From the NCBI GenBank assembly GCA_025352145.1, contig JANXTY010000016.1, forward strand, positions 1 through 64,000: a stretch of 64,000 nt of DNA, written 5' to 3'. Source of the DNA: Oxalobacteraceae bacterium. GTDB lineage: Bacteria > Pseudomonadota > Gammaproteobacteria > Burkholderiales > Burkholderiaceae_D. Of the stretch, positions 17,583 through 27,234 are shown one piece after another (position 1 is the stretch's first letter; every line of letters begins with the position of its first letter). The notes beneath the pieces are model-generated. The model was not told where the DNA came from. It saw only the letters and a program-made list of their open reading frames with translations, and searched no databases. Position numbers and translations under genes: made by a program.

Positions 17583-19241
17583 ATGAAACAAAAGACCAGC
17601 AAAATTTCGCCGCGCAGCAGGTTGTGCAGCAGTCTCTTAATAATGATTAGTTTTTTCTGTGCAATACCGGCGGTTGCATCAAGCCAATTGATTCGCAATG
17701 ATGTGTTCTGGAAGGACACCTCGGGCAATCCCATCTATTCTCAGGGCGGCGGCATATTAAAAGTGGGCAATATCTACTATTGGTATGGCGTGAAGTACGA
17801 GCGCGCCGTCACTTATGCCGCACAACCGGAGTGGCAGAAATCACCGAGCAATTTCTCTGCGGTGACAGCGTATTCATCGACCGATCTGGTGCATTGGAAG
17901 TTCGAGGGCGATATCATCAAGGCCGGTGCTCCCGGCAAAATGTTTGAACCCTCTGCATGGGTCGGTCGCCTGGGTGTGGTGTATAACAGCACGTCCCATC
18001 AATATGTTCTCATTACGCAGTACTCAAGCAAAACTAAAGGCGGCGGCATTTTGTTTGCCACCAGCGATGCACCAACCGGCGCGTTTACCTACCATCATAT
18101 TCAAAAGCAGATTGAAAACGTTGTGGTGCCAGGCACTGGCGATCAGACGGTGTTTATCGACGATGATGGGAAGCCCTATTTGATATTTAGTAATGCCAAA
18201 GGACGCTCGCATTTATACGTAGCTCCGCTCAGGGCTTCTGATTATCTCAATATTGAACCGGCCACCAATATCTACAACAGCGCAGCGGGCGGCCGCGAAG
18301 GCAATGCCATGTTTAAATACAACGGTCTTTATTATTTCTGCTCCTCAGACCTGCATGGTTGGAATGCATCGCATACCTACTGCATGACCGCAAGCAATAT
18401 AACGGGGCCGTATTCTGCTGAAGCGATGATGTCTGGGACAGAGGCGGATTTTTCTCACGTTTCGCAAACCGGATTTTTTATTCCGGTGCAGGGAAGTGCC
18501 GCTACAACAATTTTGTTCGCAGGTGATCGATGGAGCAATTTTGCCGGAAACGGGCTGGGCTACAACCAATGGATGCCGCTTTCTTTTAATGGAACGGTTC
18601 CGCATTTGCATTCGGTAAGCGAATTTAATCTCGATGCAGATGCGGGAACGTGGACTGTCGGCAGCCGTAATAATTACATTCTTAACCCGAGCTTCGAAGC
18701 TGATCGCGTAGTACAAACCAGCTTAACGGGATGGGTTACAAGCTGGACCAATTTGACCGAAGTCAGCCCACATAATAATGTTGTCGGTGGTCATACGGGT
18801 CGTTGGGCCTTGACACAAACTCACAACGCACCGTACATGGGTAGCACTTACCAGAATGTGGTTCTGCCCAATGGCACCTATACGTTGAAGACCTGGGTAA
18901 AAAGTAGTGGGGGTCAAAGCGTGGCAAAAATTTATGTGCATGGTTATGGCGGGGCTGAAATAGCTTATTCCATTAATACGGCGATCGATCATTGGACCGA
19001 AATTACATTTCCGCATATCGTCGTAAGTAATGGTAGCGCACAGGTTGGGGTCTATTCAGAAGGCAAGGCAAACGATTGGCTTAAGGTCGATGACTTCAGC
19101 TTGATACGTGAAATTGAAGATGGCCCTTTTGCATACGCAAGACCTGAACAGCTTAGACCACACCAAGTGCAAACAAGCGCGTGGGACGAAAATCGGATCG
19201 ATGGGGCATGGATGCAAATTTTTTTGAAGACGAGGGAATAG
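17583..19241 (+). CDS. Secreted GH43-family glycosidase with C-terminal carbohydrate-binding-like domain
   Basis: A 552-residue exported enzyme. ATG 17583 has GGGAG upstream and opens a signal peptide of about 34 residues. Residues about 35-360 form the five-bladed beta-propeller of family 43, closest in pattern to the exo-beta-1,3-galactanase group: IYSQGGGILKVGNIYYWYG, FEPSAWV, VPGTGDQTVFIDDDGKPY, GREGNAMFKYNGLYY and GYNQWMPLSF. Several Glu/Asp/Gln in these blades are candidate catalytic residues, but I cannot assign them firmly. The last ~170 residues (NYILNPSFEAD onward) resemble a galactose-binding-fold carbohydrate-binding module. No transporter or sugar-catabolic genes are adjacent, so it stands alone; the substrate is probably a plant or algal galactan-type glycan. 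Confidence 0.82.
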   Translation: MKQKTSKISPRSRLCSSLLIMISFFCAIPAVASSQLIRNDVFWKDTSGNPIYSQGGGILKVGNIYYWYGVKYERAVTYAAQPEWQKSPSNFSAVTAYSSTDLVHWKFEGDIIKAGAPGKMFEPSAWVGRLGVVYNSTSHQYVLITQYSSKTKGGGILFATSDAPTGAFTYHHIQKQIENVVVPGTGDQTVFIDDDGKPYLIFSNAKGRSHLYVAPLRASDYLNIEPATNIYNSAAGGREGNAMFKYNGLYYFCSSDLHGWNASHTYCMTASNITGPYSAEAMMSGTEADFSHVSQTGFFIPVQGSAATTILFAGDRWSNFAGNGLGYNQWMPLSFNGTVPHLHSVSEFNLDADAGTWTVGSRNNYILNPSFEADRVVQTSLTGWVTSWTNLTEVSPHNNVVGGHTGRWALTQTHNAPYMGSTYQNVVLPNGTYTLKTWVKSSGGQSVAKIYVHGYGGAEIAYSINTAIDHWTEITFPHIVVSNGSAQVGVYSEGKANDWLKVDDFSLIREIEDGPFAYARPEQLRPHQVQTSAWDENRIDGAWMQIFLKTRE

Positions 19242-19299
19242 AGAAAATGCGAGCGGCTTAAGCATCGCCCAAACGTAACACCAATTCCCGAAGGATTCC

Positions 19300-20493
19300 T
19301 TAGTTTTTACGTTGATAGATTTTTGAAAATCCATTCCGCGCATTGGTGACGGTAAATGTCCCATCCTCCTGTGCCGACACTTTGATCCAATAGGCGGGAT
19401 CATGGTCGGGGTTGCCCATCGCCGCACGCGGAACGGGCGCTACGATACCAGCCGGCCGTGGTCCGGTTGGACTGGTTGCAGGTGACGGTGGATGGGCAAT
19501 GAGGCCTGAAGTAATAAGGGGCTCCTCCATATTGGCAATGAATCTGCCCGGCACGTTGTGCTCAAGCAGGCCATTGGCGGACCAGTGAAGTTGCCACAGA
19601 TTCTCCAAGCCTGGGGCAGATTCCAAGGTTTCGAAGGTTTCAATTTGCGCACCTTTGCGAATACCGTTGTTCATCACCACTACGCGCGGTTGCAGTGCGT
19701 AGACCAAGGCTTTAGGCCCGGACCAACTCATCCCATGATGCGTCGTAAGCAGCACGTCGACTGTACCGATCCGATTAACTGGACAAGCGAGTTCGGCTTC
19801 CACATTCCACAACAGATCACCGAGATCGACCGTGCGGAACTTGCCATAGCTAATCACGCTGCCCATCGATTGCGCGTTTTCCAAATCGACCTGCACATCT
19901 TTACCCACAAAACCAGCGCAATAAGGATTCGGTTTTCCTGCACCGGGAGCACCCAACATATTGTCGGCGAGCGTTTTGCCGGCAGAAGATACAATGGCCC
20001 AATCGATACCACTAATCGGCAATTTGTCACCAGGCTTGACAATGATGTGCGCCCCTTTGGCAACGGCAGCGTCGTAAGCCTGTTTTGAAGGAATATTTTG
20101 CTCTGGCTGCACGGTGGGTCCATGATCGACATAGTGCAGGATGGGAATTTGCTTCGACAATTCCAGAAAACCCCCAATGTGATCAGCGTGGTAATGCGTA
20201 ATGACCAAGTAATCAATTTGCTTGGCGCCCGCTGCCTTCACTGCTTCGAGGATGCGTTTAGGGTCGCGTGTTCCTGGAAATCCGGTATCAATTAAGGCGG
20301 TTTCACCACTTGGGGAAACAAACAAGGTCGCTTGTCCGCCTTCAACATCAATGTAGTAAATATCGAGTGTTTTCGCAAACATGTTGACCAACGTTTTGTC
20401 CGTTGTCTGCGTTGTTTGAGCAACAGCAATTACCGCTGGGACGATCCAAACTGACACCAGAAAAATAATTTTTTGTACGAAGTTAGGTTTCAT
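19300..20493 (-). CDS. Secreted metallo-beta-lactamase-fold hydrolase (ComEC-like MBL)
   Basis: A 397-residue exported protein. ATG 20493 (with GAGAAG before it) opens a signal peptide ending near VIAVAQ; a longer frame from 20571 would bury it. The metal-binding motif THYHADHIGG lies near residue 100, preceded by LIDTGFPGTRD and followed by TTHHGMSWSG, as in MBL proteins related to the periplasmic part of ComEC. The last ~60 residues hold a short domain (DHDPAYWIKVSAQEDGTFTVTNARNGF). Zinc-dependent hydrolysis is expected; the substrate is unknown. It converges with the GH43 gene, with 58 bases between. Confidence 0.83.
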   Translation of the reverse strand: MKPNFVQKIIFLVSVWIVPAVIAVAQTTQTTDKTLVNMFAKTLDIYYIDVEGGQATLFVSPSGETALIDTGFPGTRDPKRILEAVKAAGAKQIDYLVITHYHADHIGGFLELSKQIPILHYVDHGPTVQPEQNIPSKQAYDAAVAKGAHIIVKPGDKLPISGIDWAIVSSAGKTLADNMLGAPGAGKPNPYCAGFVGKDVQVDLENAQSMGSVISYGKFRTVDLGDLLWNVEAELACPVNRIGTVDVLLTTHHGMSWSGPKALVYALQPRVVVMNNGIRKGAQIETFETLESAPGLENLWQLHWSANGLLEHNVPGRFIANMEEPLITSGLIAHPPSPATSPTGPRPAGIVAPVPRAAMGNPDHDPAYWIKVSAQEDGTFTVTNARNGFSKIYQRKN

Positions 20494-20687
20494 AAATTCG
20501 TGCTTCTCATGTGTAAAGTGTACCGGCGCAATTAAGGTGCCCAGTGAGATTTTGTTTGGGCAACCTATCATAACTGAATTCTTTCACCCGCTTTTACTCT
20601 AAATGTAATCAGAATTAATCGCAACAGCCAGACTATTCTGTCGTATCCTATTCACCTTCTTTTTCATTTCAAGACACGAGATATCTA

Positions 20688-22358
20688 ATGGCAAATTACG
20701 TTTACACCATGAACAAAGTGGGGAAAATTGTTCCACCCAAACGCCAAATTTTAAAAGACATTTCTTTGTCTTTTTTCCCGGGAGCTAAAATTGGCGTACT
20801 GGGAGTGAATGGCTCTGGAAAATCAACACTACTTAAAATTATGGCCGGATTAGATACCGATATTCAGGGCGAGGCAGTACCTATGCCTGGCCTGAACATC
20901 GGGTATCTACCGCAAGAACCCGTGCTTGACCCTGAACAAACCGTACGCCAAGTGGTCGAAAGCAGTCTGGGCGAAGTATTTGAAGCGCAAGCCAAGCTCG
21001 ACGCGGTGTATGCGGCATACGCTGAGCCCGATGCCGATTTCGATGCGCTGGCAGCCGAGCAGGGCCGTTTGGAAGCGATCATTTCTACCAGCGACGGCGG
21101 TAATCTGAACCTGCAATTGGAAATGGCCGCCGATGCCCTGCGTTTGCCGCCGTGGGACGCGAAAGTGGGTGTGTTATCAGGTGGTGAAAAACGCCGCGTT
21201 GCCTTATGCCGTCTGCTACTTTCAAAACCGGACATGTTATTGCTCGATGAGCCGACCAACCATCTTGACGCTGAATCCGTGGACTGGCTCGAACAATTTC
21301 TGCTACGCTTTCCTGGCACTGTGGTTGGTATTACCCATGATCGCTATTTCTTGGATAACGCGGCAGAATGGATTTTGGAGCTCGACCGTGGTCATGGCAT
21401 TCCTTGGAAAGGCAATTACAGCTCGTGGTTGGACCAGAAACAGGCGCGTTTAAAGCAGGAGGAAGCGAGCGAATCAGCGCGCCAGAAAGCCCTGCAAAAA
21501 GAACTTGAGTGGTCACGTCAAAATCCGAAAGCGCGCCAAGCCAAAAGTAAAGCCCGTCTGGCCCGCTTCAATGAATTAAGCGAACACGAATACCAGAAAC
21601 GTAATGAGACACAGGAGATTTTTATCCCCGTCGCTGAACGCCTGGGCAATGAAGTGATCGAGTTCAAAAATGTGTCGAAAGCGTTCGGCGATCGCCTGCT
21701 TATTGACAACCTCAGCTTCAAGATCCCGCCCGGTGCTATTGTCGGCATCATCGGCCCTAACGGTGCCGGTAAGTCAACATTGTTCAAAATGATTACCGGC
21801 AAAGAACAGCCCGACAGCGGCGAAGTGGTCATCGGGCAAACTGCCAAGGTTTCCATTGTGGACCAGTCGCGCGATTCTTTGTCTGATGGTAAAACGGTGT
21901 TTGAAGACGTGTGTGGCGGAGCAGACAATTTGACCGTCGGTCGCTTTGAAATGCCTTCGCGGGCTTACTTGGGGCGCTTCAACTTCAAGGGCGGCGATCA
22001 ACAAAAAATCGTGGGTAATTTATCCGGCGGTGAACGCGGACGCTTGCATCTGGCAAAGACTCTGCTAATGGGAGGCAATGTCTTATTGCTCGATGAACCA
22101 TCAAATGATTTGGACGTTGAAACCTTACGGGCATTAGAAGATGCCTTACTTGAATTTGCCGGCAGTGTAATGGTAATTTCACATGACCGTTGGTTCCTGG
22201 ATCGGATCGCTACTCATATTTTGGCATTCGAAGGAAATTCCCAGGTGTCGTTTTTTGACGGCAATTATCAAGAGTACGAAGCCGACAAGAAAAAGCGCCT
22301 GGGTGAGGAAGGTGCTAAACCTAAGCGGATCCGGTATAAGCCACTGACCGTGCAATGA
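20688..22358 (+). CDS. ettA: Energy-dependent translational throttle protein EttA (ABC-F)
   Basis: A 556-residue cytoplasmic ABC-F protein that binds the ribosomal E site and couples the first elongation steps to the ATP/ADP ratio. Two ABC domains are complete: first Walker A GVNGSGKST with LSGGEKRRVAL and LLLDEPTNHLD; second GPNGAGKST with LSGGERGRLHL and LLLDEPSNDLD. Between them is the basic inter-domain linker (RQNPKARQAKSKARL) that contacts P-site tRNA. The N-terminus MANYVYTMNKVGKIVPPKR is diagnostic for EttA rather than Uup or other paralogues. Monocistronic; a long AT-rich gap follows. Confidence 0.96.
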   Translation: MANYVYTMNKVGKIVPPKRQILKDISLSFFPGAKIGVLGVNGSGKSTLLKIMAGLDTDIQGEAVPMPGLNIGYLPQEPVLDPEQTVRQVVESSLGEVFEAQAKLDAVYAAYAEPDADFDALAAEQGRLEAIISTSDGGNLNLQLEMAADALRLPPWDAKVGVLSGGEKRRVALCRLLLSKPDMLLLDEPTNHLDAESVDWLEQFLLRFPGTVVGITHDRYFLDNAAEWILELDRGHGIPWKGNYSSWLDQKQARLKQEEASESARQKALQKELEWSRQNPKARQAKSKARLARFNELSEHEYQKRNETQEIFIPVAERLGNEVIEFKNVSKAFGDRLLIDNLSFKIPPGAIVGIIGPNGAGKSTLFKMITGKEQPDSGEVVIGQTAKVSIVDQSRDSLSDGKTVFEDVCGGADNLTVGRFEMPSRAYLGRFNFKGGDQQKIVGNLSGGERGRLHLAKTLLMGGNVLLLDEPSNDLDVETLRALEDALLEFAGSVMVISHDRWFLDRIATHILAFEGNSQVSFFDGNYQEYEADKKKRLGEEGAKPKRIRYKPLTVQ

Positions 22359-22854
22359 AACCAATTACAGCTCTATATGTGTTCCGGTTGAAGCTGGAAC
22401 CCAGTTGCTTTGCGTGGTTAAAACTATGAGTCTCGATCTTAAACTGCGGGGGAATATTTGCTAACGGTCCGGTATTGTTTTCAATTTAATGCCGCCTCCA
22501 AAAAACTTATACACAAAAATGGAAAACTGCGAAATTAATTGAAGAATTTATTTTCAGCCCTCAGATGAAAATATAAGTCATTGATTTTAAATAGCTATTT
22601 TTTTGCTTGGACTTTGAGCAAAGTATTGAAACCCGCATAGAATCTAGCATTGGCCGCTGTCAATCAGCCTTTTTCCACAAAGTTATCCACAGTGTTTGTG
22701 GATAGTCCAAAAAGTGCTTATTAAACTGATGGTTAGCGTATCTCTACAGGCTTTACATTAGCTTTATGCTGCGTCGCACTAATTCACTTAAAGCCTGACA
22801 TCGCCAAAATTCCGCGTAAACTTTTGTATGGAAAATGGGTTGAATAGTTGTTTC
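22359..22854. other. AT-rich intergenic region with a cluster of DnaA boxes (candidate replication-origin element)
   Basis: A 496-base gap between convergent ettA and glpK. It contains a consensus DnaA box TTATACACA (22507-22515), the near-box TTTTCCACA (22671-22679), a perfect TTATCCACA (22683-22691) and an inverted near-box TGTGGATAG (22697-22705, reading CTATCCACA on the other strand). The three boxes at 22671-22705 are packed within 35 bases in both orientations. The stretch 22520-22620 between the boxes is very AT-rich and could serve as an unwinding element. No protein or RNA gene is visible. Box sequences are seen directly; the origin role is inference, since dnaA is not nearby. Confidence 0.6.
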
Positions 22855-24336
22855 TCAGCTCGTTCTAATACGCCCAATAGCTATTTCCCATTGATACATC
22901 AATTCTTGGGCCGCATCGCGTTGCATGGTCGGCAAAAAAATGCGTCCCACGTTCCACTGAGATTCCAATTGGGTCGTACTGTCGTAAACCCCAGCGGCTA
23001 ATCCAGCCAGATAGGCAGCACCAAGTGCCGTGGTTTCTGTTATTTGTGGTCTAACGACAGGAATACCTACTAAGTCTGCTTGAAATTGCAGCAGTAAATT
23101 ATTAGCTGAGGCGCCCCCGTCTACTCGAAGTTCGGTTATGGGGGTAACCACATCGCGTGCCATCGCTAATAATAAAGCTGTGCTTTGGAACGTAATGGAC
23201 TCCAACGCCGCCCGAGCTATATGGGCAACGCTGGTACCGCGACTGATACCAAGAATAGCGCCCTTCGCGGCAGGATCCCAATAAGGTGCACCAAGGCCCG
23301 TAAATGCCGGTACAAGGATTACGCCACCGCTGTCTGGCACGGATGCAGCCAATGCTTCAATTTCATTTGCATGACGGATTACTTTGAGGCCATCGCGTAA
23401 CCATTGCACTACCGCACCACCAATGAATACACTGCCCTCCAGTGCGTACTGTTTTTGTTCCGCTAATTGGCAAGTTACTGTACTAATCAGGTTGTTGTTT
23501 GAAGTAGGACAGATGTTGCCTGTATTAAGCAACATGAAGCATCCTGTGCCATAGGTATTTTTCGCCATGCCCGGATGAAAGCAGGCTTGACCAAAAAGTG
23601 CGGATTGCTGATCGCCTGCGATGCCGCCTATCGTAACGGAACTCCCGAGTATTTCCATGTCGGTTTGTGCAAATAAGTGACTCGATGGGTAAACTTGGGG
23701 CAACACTTCGCGTGGAATATTAAACCACTTGAGCAAATCCTGATCCCAACTTCCCGTGTGAATATTCCACAGCATTGTGCGAGAGGCATTGGTGACATCT
23801 GTCAAGTGATGACGTCCGGCGGTGAGATTCCACACTAGCCAGCTATCAACCGTACCAAACGCTAACTCCCCGCGCTCGGCGCGCTTGCGTGCGCCCGGCA
23901 CGGTATCCAGAATCCAACTTAATTTAGTTGCGGAGAAATAAGGATCAAGCACCAGGCCTGTTTTTTGTGCGATGACCTCCGCATATCCATCCGAGCGTAA
24001 TTGCTGGCACCGATTTTCTGTGCGCCGATCTTGCCAAACAATAGCGTTAAAAATAGGCTTACCACTGCTGCGCTCCCACACGATGGTGGTTTCACGCTGA
24101 TTGGTAATACCCAGTGCGGCTAGTTCGTCGGCACCTATGCCGACTTTTTTTAACACTTTTTGACATGTGGCTAACTGACTTTCCCAAATTTCTATTGGGT
24201 CATGTTCGACCCAGCCAGGTTGAGGAAAAATTTGTTTGAATTCTTTTTGCGCACTAGCAACAATTTCGCCATTTTTCTTAAAGATAATGCTGCGTGAACT
24301 CGAGGTACCCTGATCTAGCGCTAACAAATAGCTCAT
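22855..24336 (-). CDS. glpK: Glycerol kinase
   Basis: A 493-residue cytoplasmic FGGY-family kinase that phosphorylates glycerol to sn-glycerol-3-phosphate with ATP. It begins [16 protein letters not shown] (the phosphate-binding DQGTS loop). It contains the glycerol-site segments NQRETT and WQDRRTE, the family signature in [17 protein letters not shown], and the second-domain GLGAPYWDP and [11 protein letters not shown] motifs. Length and motifs are normal. Its ATG overlaps the stop of glpD by four bases (ATGA), so the two form a coupled glycerol-utilisation operon. No glpF or glpR lies next to it. Confidence 0.96.
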   Translation of the reverse strand: MSYLLALDQGTSSSRSIIFKKNGEIVASAQKEFKQIFPQPGWVEHDPIEIWESQLATCQKVLKKVGIGADELAALGITNQRETTIVWERSSGKPIFNAIVWQDRRTENRCQQLRSDGYAEVIAQKTGLVLDPYFSATKLSWILDTVPGARKRAERGELAFGTVDSWLVWNLTAGRHHLTDVTNASRTMLWNIHTGSWDQDLLKWFNIPREVLPQVYPSSHLFAQTDMEILGSSVTIGGIAGDQQSALFGQACFHPGMAKNTYGTGCFMLLNTGNICPTSNNNLISTVTCQLAEQKQYALEGSVFIGGAVVQWLRDGLKVIRHANEIEALAASVPDSGGVILVPAFTGLGAPYWDPAAKGAILGISRGTSVAHIARAALESITFQSTALLLAMARDVVTPITELRVDGGASANNLLLQFQADLVGIPVVRPQITETTALGAAYLAGLAAGVYDSTTQLESQWNVGRIFLPTMQRDAAQELMYQWEIAIGRIRTS

Positions 24337-25844
24337 TTTATTTCTCTCAAAGCACGCTCTTTAAACCATTCAGTAACGCGAGAGAAATGTTTAGCCTGGC
24401 AATACAAACCTCGCTTTGTTCTACGCCAAAGGATATCGTCAGCACTGCTTGCCCATTCAACTTCTTGTAAATACACGGCTTCGGCTACATACAACCCTGG
24501 TGCTAATTGCTCTCCTAAATCGGATAGTCCTTTTGCATTTTTTAAAAACCGTTCAGCGCGAGTGCCATAATTATGTGCGTAACGTTGTGCCAATTCTGTC
24601 GGCAACCAAGCATATTTTTGTTTGAAATGCGTAAAAAATTTGTCAAAATCAACCTGCTTTACCAATTCACCAGCCTCCTCCAAATCCCCGCCCGGTAACG
24701 GCACCTTGCCCGTCCAGGCAGGCTTATTCAAAGCGAGTCGAGGTAACAAAATGTCCATCGCATCTTCTGCCAATTTACGATAGGTCGTAATTTTTCCACC
24801 CCACACATTTAATAAAGGTGCTCCAGGTTTATCTTGATTGCCCAGGCACTCCAATAAATAGTCACGCGTCACTGCGGCAGCTTTTTGAGCGCTATCGTCC
24901 AACAAAGGACGCACACCAGAATAAGTCCACACCACATCTTTTTTCTCTATTTGGCGTGAAAAATAGCGGTTGGCCATTTCACATAGATAATCTATTTCAT
25001 GGGAATCTATAGCAACTTGGTGTGCATCGCCTTGATAGTCTAAGTCCGTGGTACCAATGAGCGTGAAATCATGCTCATAAGGAATCGCAAAAATTATGCG
25101 TTTGTCTGGATTTTGAAACAGGTAAGCATAAGGATGATCGAACAAACGAGGTACAACAATATGACTCCCCTTGATTAACCGCAAACCGTGGGAATTTGGT
25201 GCACTCGTAACACTTCCGGCAAATTGCGCAGCCCAAGGGCCTGCGGCATTCACTAGCGCGCGAGCGGATATTTCAATTGCTTCGGACGGAGTATTTCGTA
25301 ATGTGGCACGCCAGATATCGCCTTCGCGCCACGCTTTTTCACATTTTGTTTGCGTTAATATGCATGCGCCACGCTCGCGGGCATCAAGCGCATTTAATAT
25401 GACTAAACGGGCATCATCAACCCAACCATCAGAATAGATAAACCCTTTGTTAAAAACATTTTTAAGAGGTTCGCCTGCGATATGTGCCCTCAGTGAGATA
25501 CCAGACGATGCTGGTAATATCTGGCGTTTAGCTAAATGATCATAGAGGAATAACCCCGTACGTATCATCCATGCTGGACGTTGGGTAGTATCGTGTGGCA
25601 TTACAAATCGTAATGGAGAGATGATATGAGGGGCTAAGCGTAAAAGTACTTCACGCTCTTGTAAAGCTTTGCGTACTAATTTGAATTCGTAGTATTCCAA
25701 ATAGCGCAAACCCCCATGAATCAGTTTAGTGCTAGCAGAGGAAGTGTGTTGTGCCAAGTCGTTTTGCTCACACAAAAGAACATGCAAACCACGACCTGCT
25801 GCATCGCGTGCAATGCCAGCGCCATTAATACCACCACCAACCAC
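24333..25844 (-). CDS. glpD: Aerobic glycerol-3-phosphate dehydrogenase
   Basis: A flavoenzyme of about 503 residues that oxidises sn-glycerol-3-phosphate to dihydroxyacetone phosphate and feeds electrons to quinones at the membrane. The FAD-binding [17 protein letters not shown] is followed by [28 protein letters not shown] and [16 protein letters not shown], all typical of GlpD. The GTG at 25844 cuts into the first beta strand. Upstream in-frame codons read I-L-E-Y-D-L-L, supplying the missing strand ([10 protein letters not shown]), but the only start available there is an ATT at 25865. There is no ATG, GTG or TTG in frame before that for at least 90 bases. The true start is therefore probably ATT 25865. 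The stop is certain. Confidence 0.94.
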   Translation of the reverse strand: MVGGGINGAGIARDAAGRGLHVLLCEQNDLAQHTSSASTKLIHGGLRYLEYYEFKLVRKALQEREVLLRLAPHIISPLRFVMPHDTTQRPAWMIRTGLFLYDHLAKRQILPASSGISLRAHIAGEPLKNVFNKGFIYSDGWVDDARLVILNALDARERGACILTQTKCEKAWREGDIWRATLRNTPSEAIEISARALVNAAGPWAAQFAGSVTSAPNSHGLRLIKGSHIVVPRLFDHPYAYLFQNPDKRIIFAIPYEHDFTLIGTTDLDYQGDAHQVAIDSHEIDYLCEMANRYFSRQIEKKDVVWTYSGVRPLLDDSAQKAAAVTRDYLLECLGNQDKPGAPLLNVWGGKITTYRKLAEDAMDILLPRLALNKPAWTGKVPLPGGDLEEAGELVKQVDFDKFFTHFKQKYAWLPTELAQRYAHNYGTRAERFLKNAKGLSDLGEQLAPGLYVAEAVYLQEVEWASSADDILWRRTKRGLYCQAKHFSRVTEWFKERALREIK

Positions 25845-25929
25845 TAGCAGATCGTATTCTAAAATTTCTTGATGAATGGTGGGCGAAGTTCTATTAATTT
25901 TTAATCCTATCTTTGCATAGTCTGCAGAT

Positions 25930-25956
25930 AAACAAAACCGCCCTAAGGCGGCTTTA
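25930..25956 (-). terminator. Rho-independent terminator after serA
   Basis: On the minus strand AAAGCCGCC and GGCGGTTTT form a stem (one G-U pair) closed by a TTAG loop and followed by TTTTGTTT. It lies 33 bases after the serA stop and ahead of glpD, separating the serine genes from the glycerol operon. Confidence 0.85.
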
Positions 25957-25988
25957 AAAATAAGTGGTAACTAAATTTCCAATGCAGA

Positions 25989-27176
25989 CTAATTATTGTC
26001 TTGTACTGGAATTGCGCGTACCGCTAGTACCCCCTCAATAGCTGACACAGCAGCGAGTACTGCTGACGGTATAGCGCTATCTACATCAACTAAAGTATAC
26101 GCTAAATCGCCACGGGATTTATTTACCATATTATGAATATTGAGTCCAGAAGCTGCTAAGGCCGTTGAAATCTGTCCTAACATATTTGGCATATTGGTAT
26201 TGGCAATAGACAGACGATAAGGTGACTCACGCGACATTTCAACATTGGGGAAATTAACTGCATTCATAATTGTGCCGTTTTCCAAATATTCACGGACTTG
26301 ATCTGCCACCATAATTGCGCAATTTTCTTCAGCCTCATCGGTCGATGCGCCTAAATGCGGTAGTGCTACAACGGATGGTTCACCCAATAATATAGGGCTA
26401 GGAAAATCACACAGATAAGCTTTAAGTTTTTTGGCACGCAAAGCAGCTACTATCGCAGAATCATCAACAATTGCATCCCGAGAAAAATTCAAAAGAACGG
26501 CATCGGTTTTCATTAATGCTAATCGTTCTGTATTTAATAAATGGCGTGTTGACGGAATAAGAGGGATATGTAGAGTTATAAAATCGGATTGACGTAATAC
26601 ATCTTCAATTCGATTTGCTTTGGTGACGCTAGAAGGTAAGCGCCATGCGCCATCAACCGTAATTTCAGGATCGTACCCTATTACTTTCATGCCTAATTTA
26701 AGCGCTGTATCAGCAACCATGCTACCAATGGCTCCTAAACCAACAATCCCTAATGTGCGATTTGGTAATTCCACGCCACCAAATTGTTTTTTTCCATCTT
26801 CAACTTGTTTTTCCAAATCTGCTGCTACTGGATCTAACTTAGAAACATAATTAATAGCCGGAATTAAGTTACGTGCTGCCAAAAGTAATGAAGCAAGTAC
26901 TAACTCTTTAACCGCATTTGCATTTGCACCAGGTGCGTTAAAAACGGGTATTCCACGTTTTGAGAGTTCTGCTACCGGAATATTATTTGTGCCCGCACCC
27001 GCTCTTCCTATAGCCAATACACTGGATGCAATTTCCATCTCATGCATTTTATGTGAACGAACTAATATGGCATCAGCTCGTTCAACTGAATTTCCGACTG
27101 TATAACGTGTACTTGGAAAACGTTGTAAACCTTTAGTTGAAATTTGATTCAGCGTTTTAATTTGATAGTGGGCCAT
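25989..27176 (-). CDS. serA: D-3-phosphoglycerate dehydrogenase
   Basis: A 395-residue NAD-dependent enzyme that opens serine biosynthesis by oxidising 3-phosphoglycerate to 3-phosphohydroxypyruvate. The N-terminal substrate domain is followed by the NAD-binding GIVGLGAIGSMVA, the catalytic Arg in LLNFSRDAIVDD, the catalytic His in VALPHLGASTDEAEENC, and a C-terminal ACT domain (from about residue 315, NMPNMLGQISTALAASGLN) that usually binds serine for feedback control. This is the short, ACT-only type. It lies 58 bases after serC in the same direction, so the two first steps of the serine pathway are co-transcribed, ending at the terminator near 25940. Confidence 0.95.
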   Translation of the reverse strand: MAHYQIKTLNQISTKGLQRFPSTRYTVGNSVERADAILVRSHKMHEMEIASSVLAIGRAGAGTNNIPVAELSKRGIPVFNAPGANANAVKELVLASLLLAARNLIPAINYVSKLDPVAADLEKQVEDGKKQFGGVELPNRTLGIVGLGAIGSMVADTALKLGMKVIGYDPEITVDGAWRLPSSVTKANRIEDVLRQSDFITLHIPLIPSTRHLLNTERLALMKTDAVLLNFSRDAIVDDSAIVAALRAKKLKAYLCDFPSPILLGEPSVVALPHLGASTDEAEENCAIMVADQVREYLENGTIMNAVNFPNVEMSRESPYRLSIANTNMPNMLGQISTALAASGLNIHNMVNKSRGDLAYTLVDVDSAIPSAVLAAVSAIEGVLAVRAIPVQDNN

Positions 27177-27234
27177 AGGGAAAATAATAGGTGATGTTAA
27201 GAGAAATAGTCAAAATTTGAGATTCGTTAAAAAA

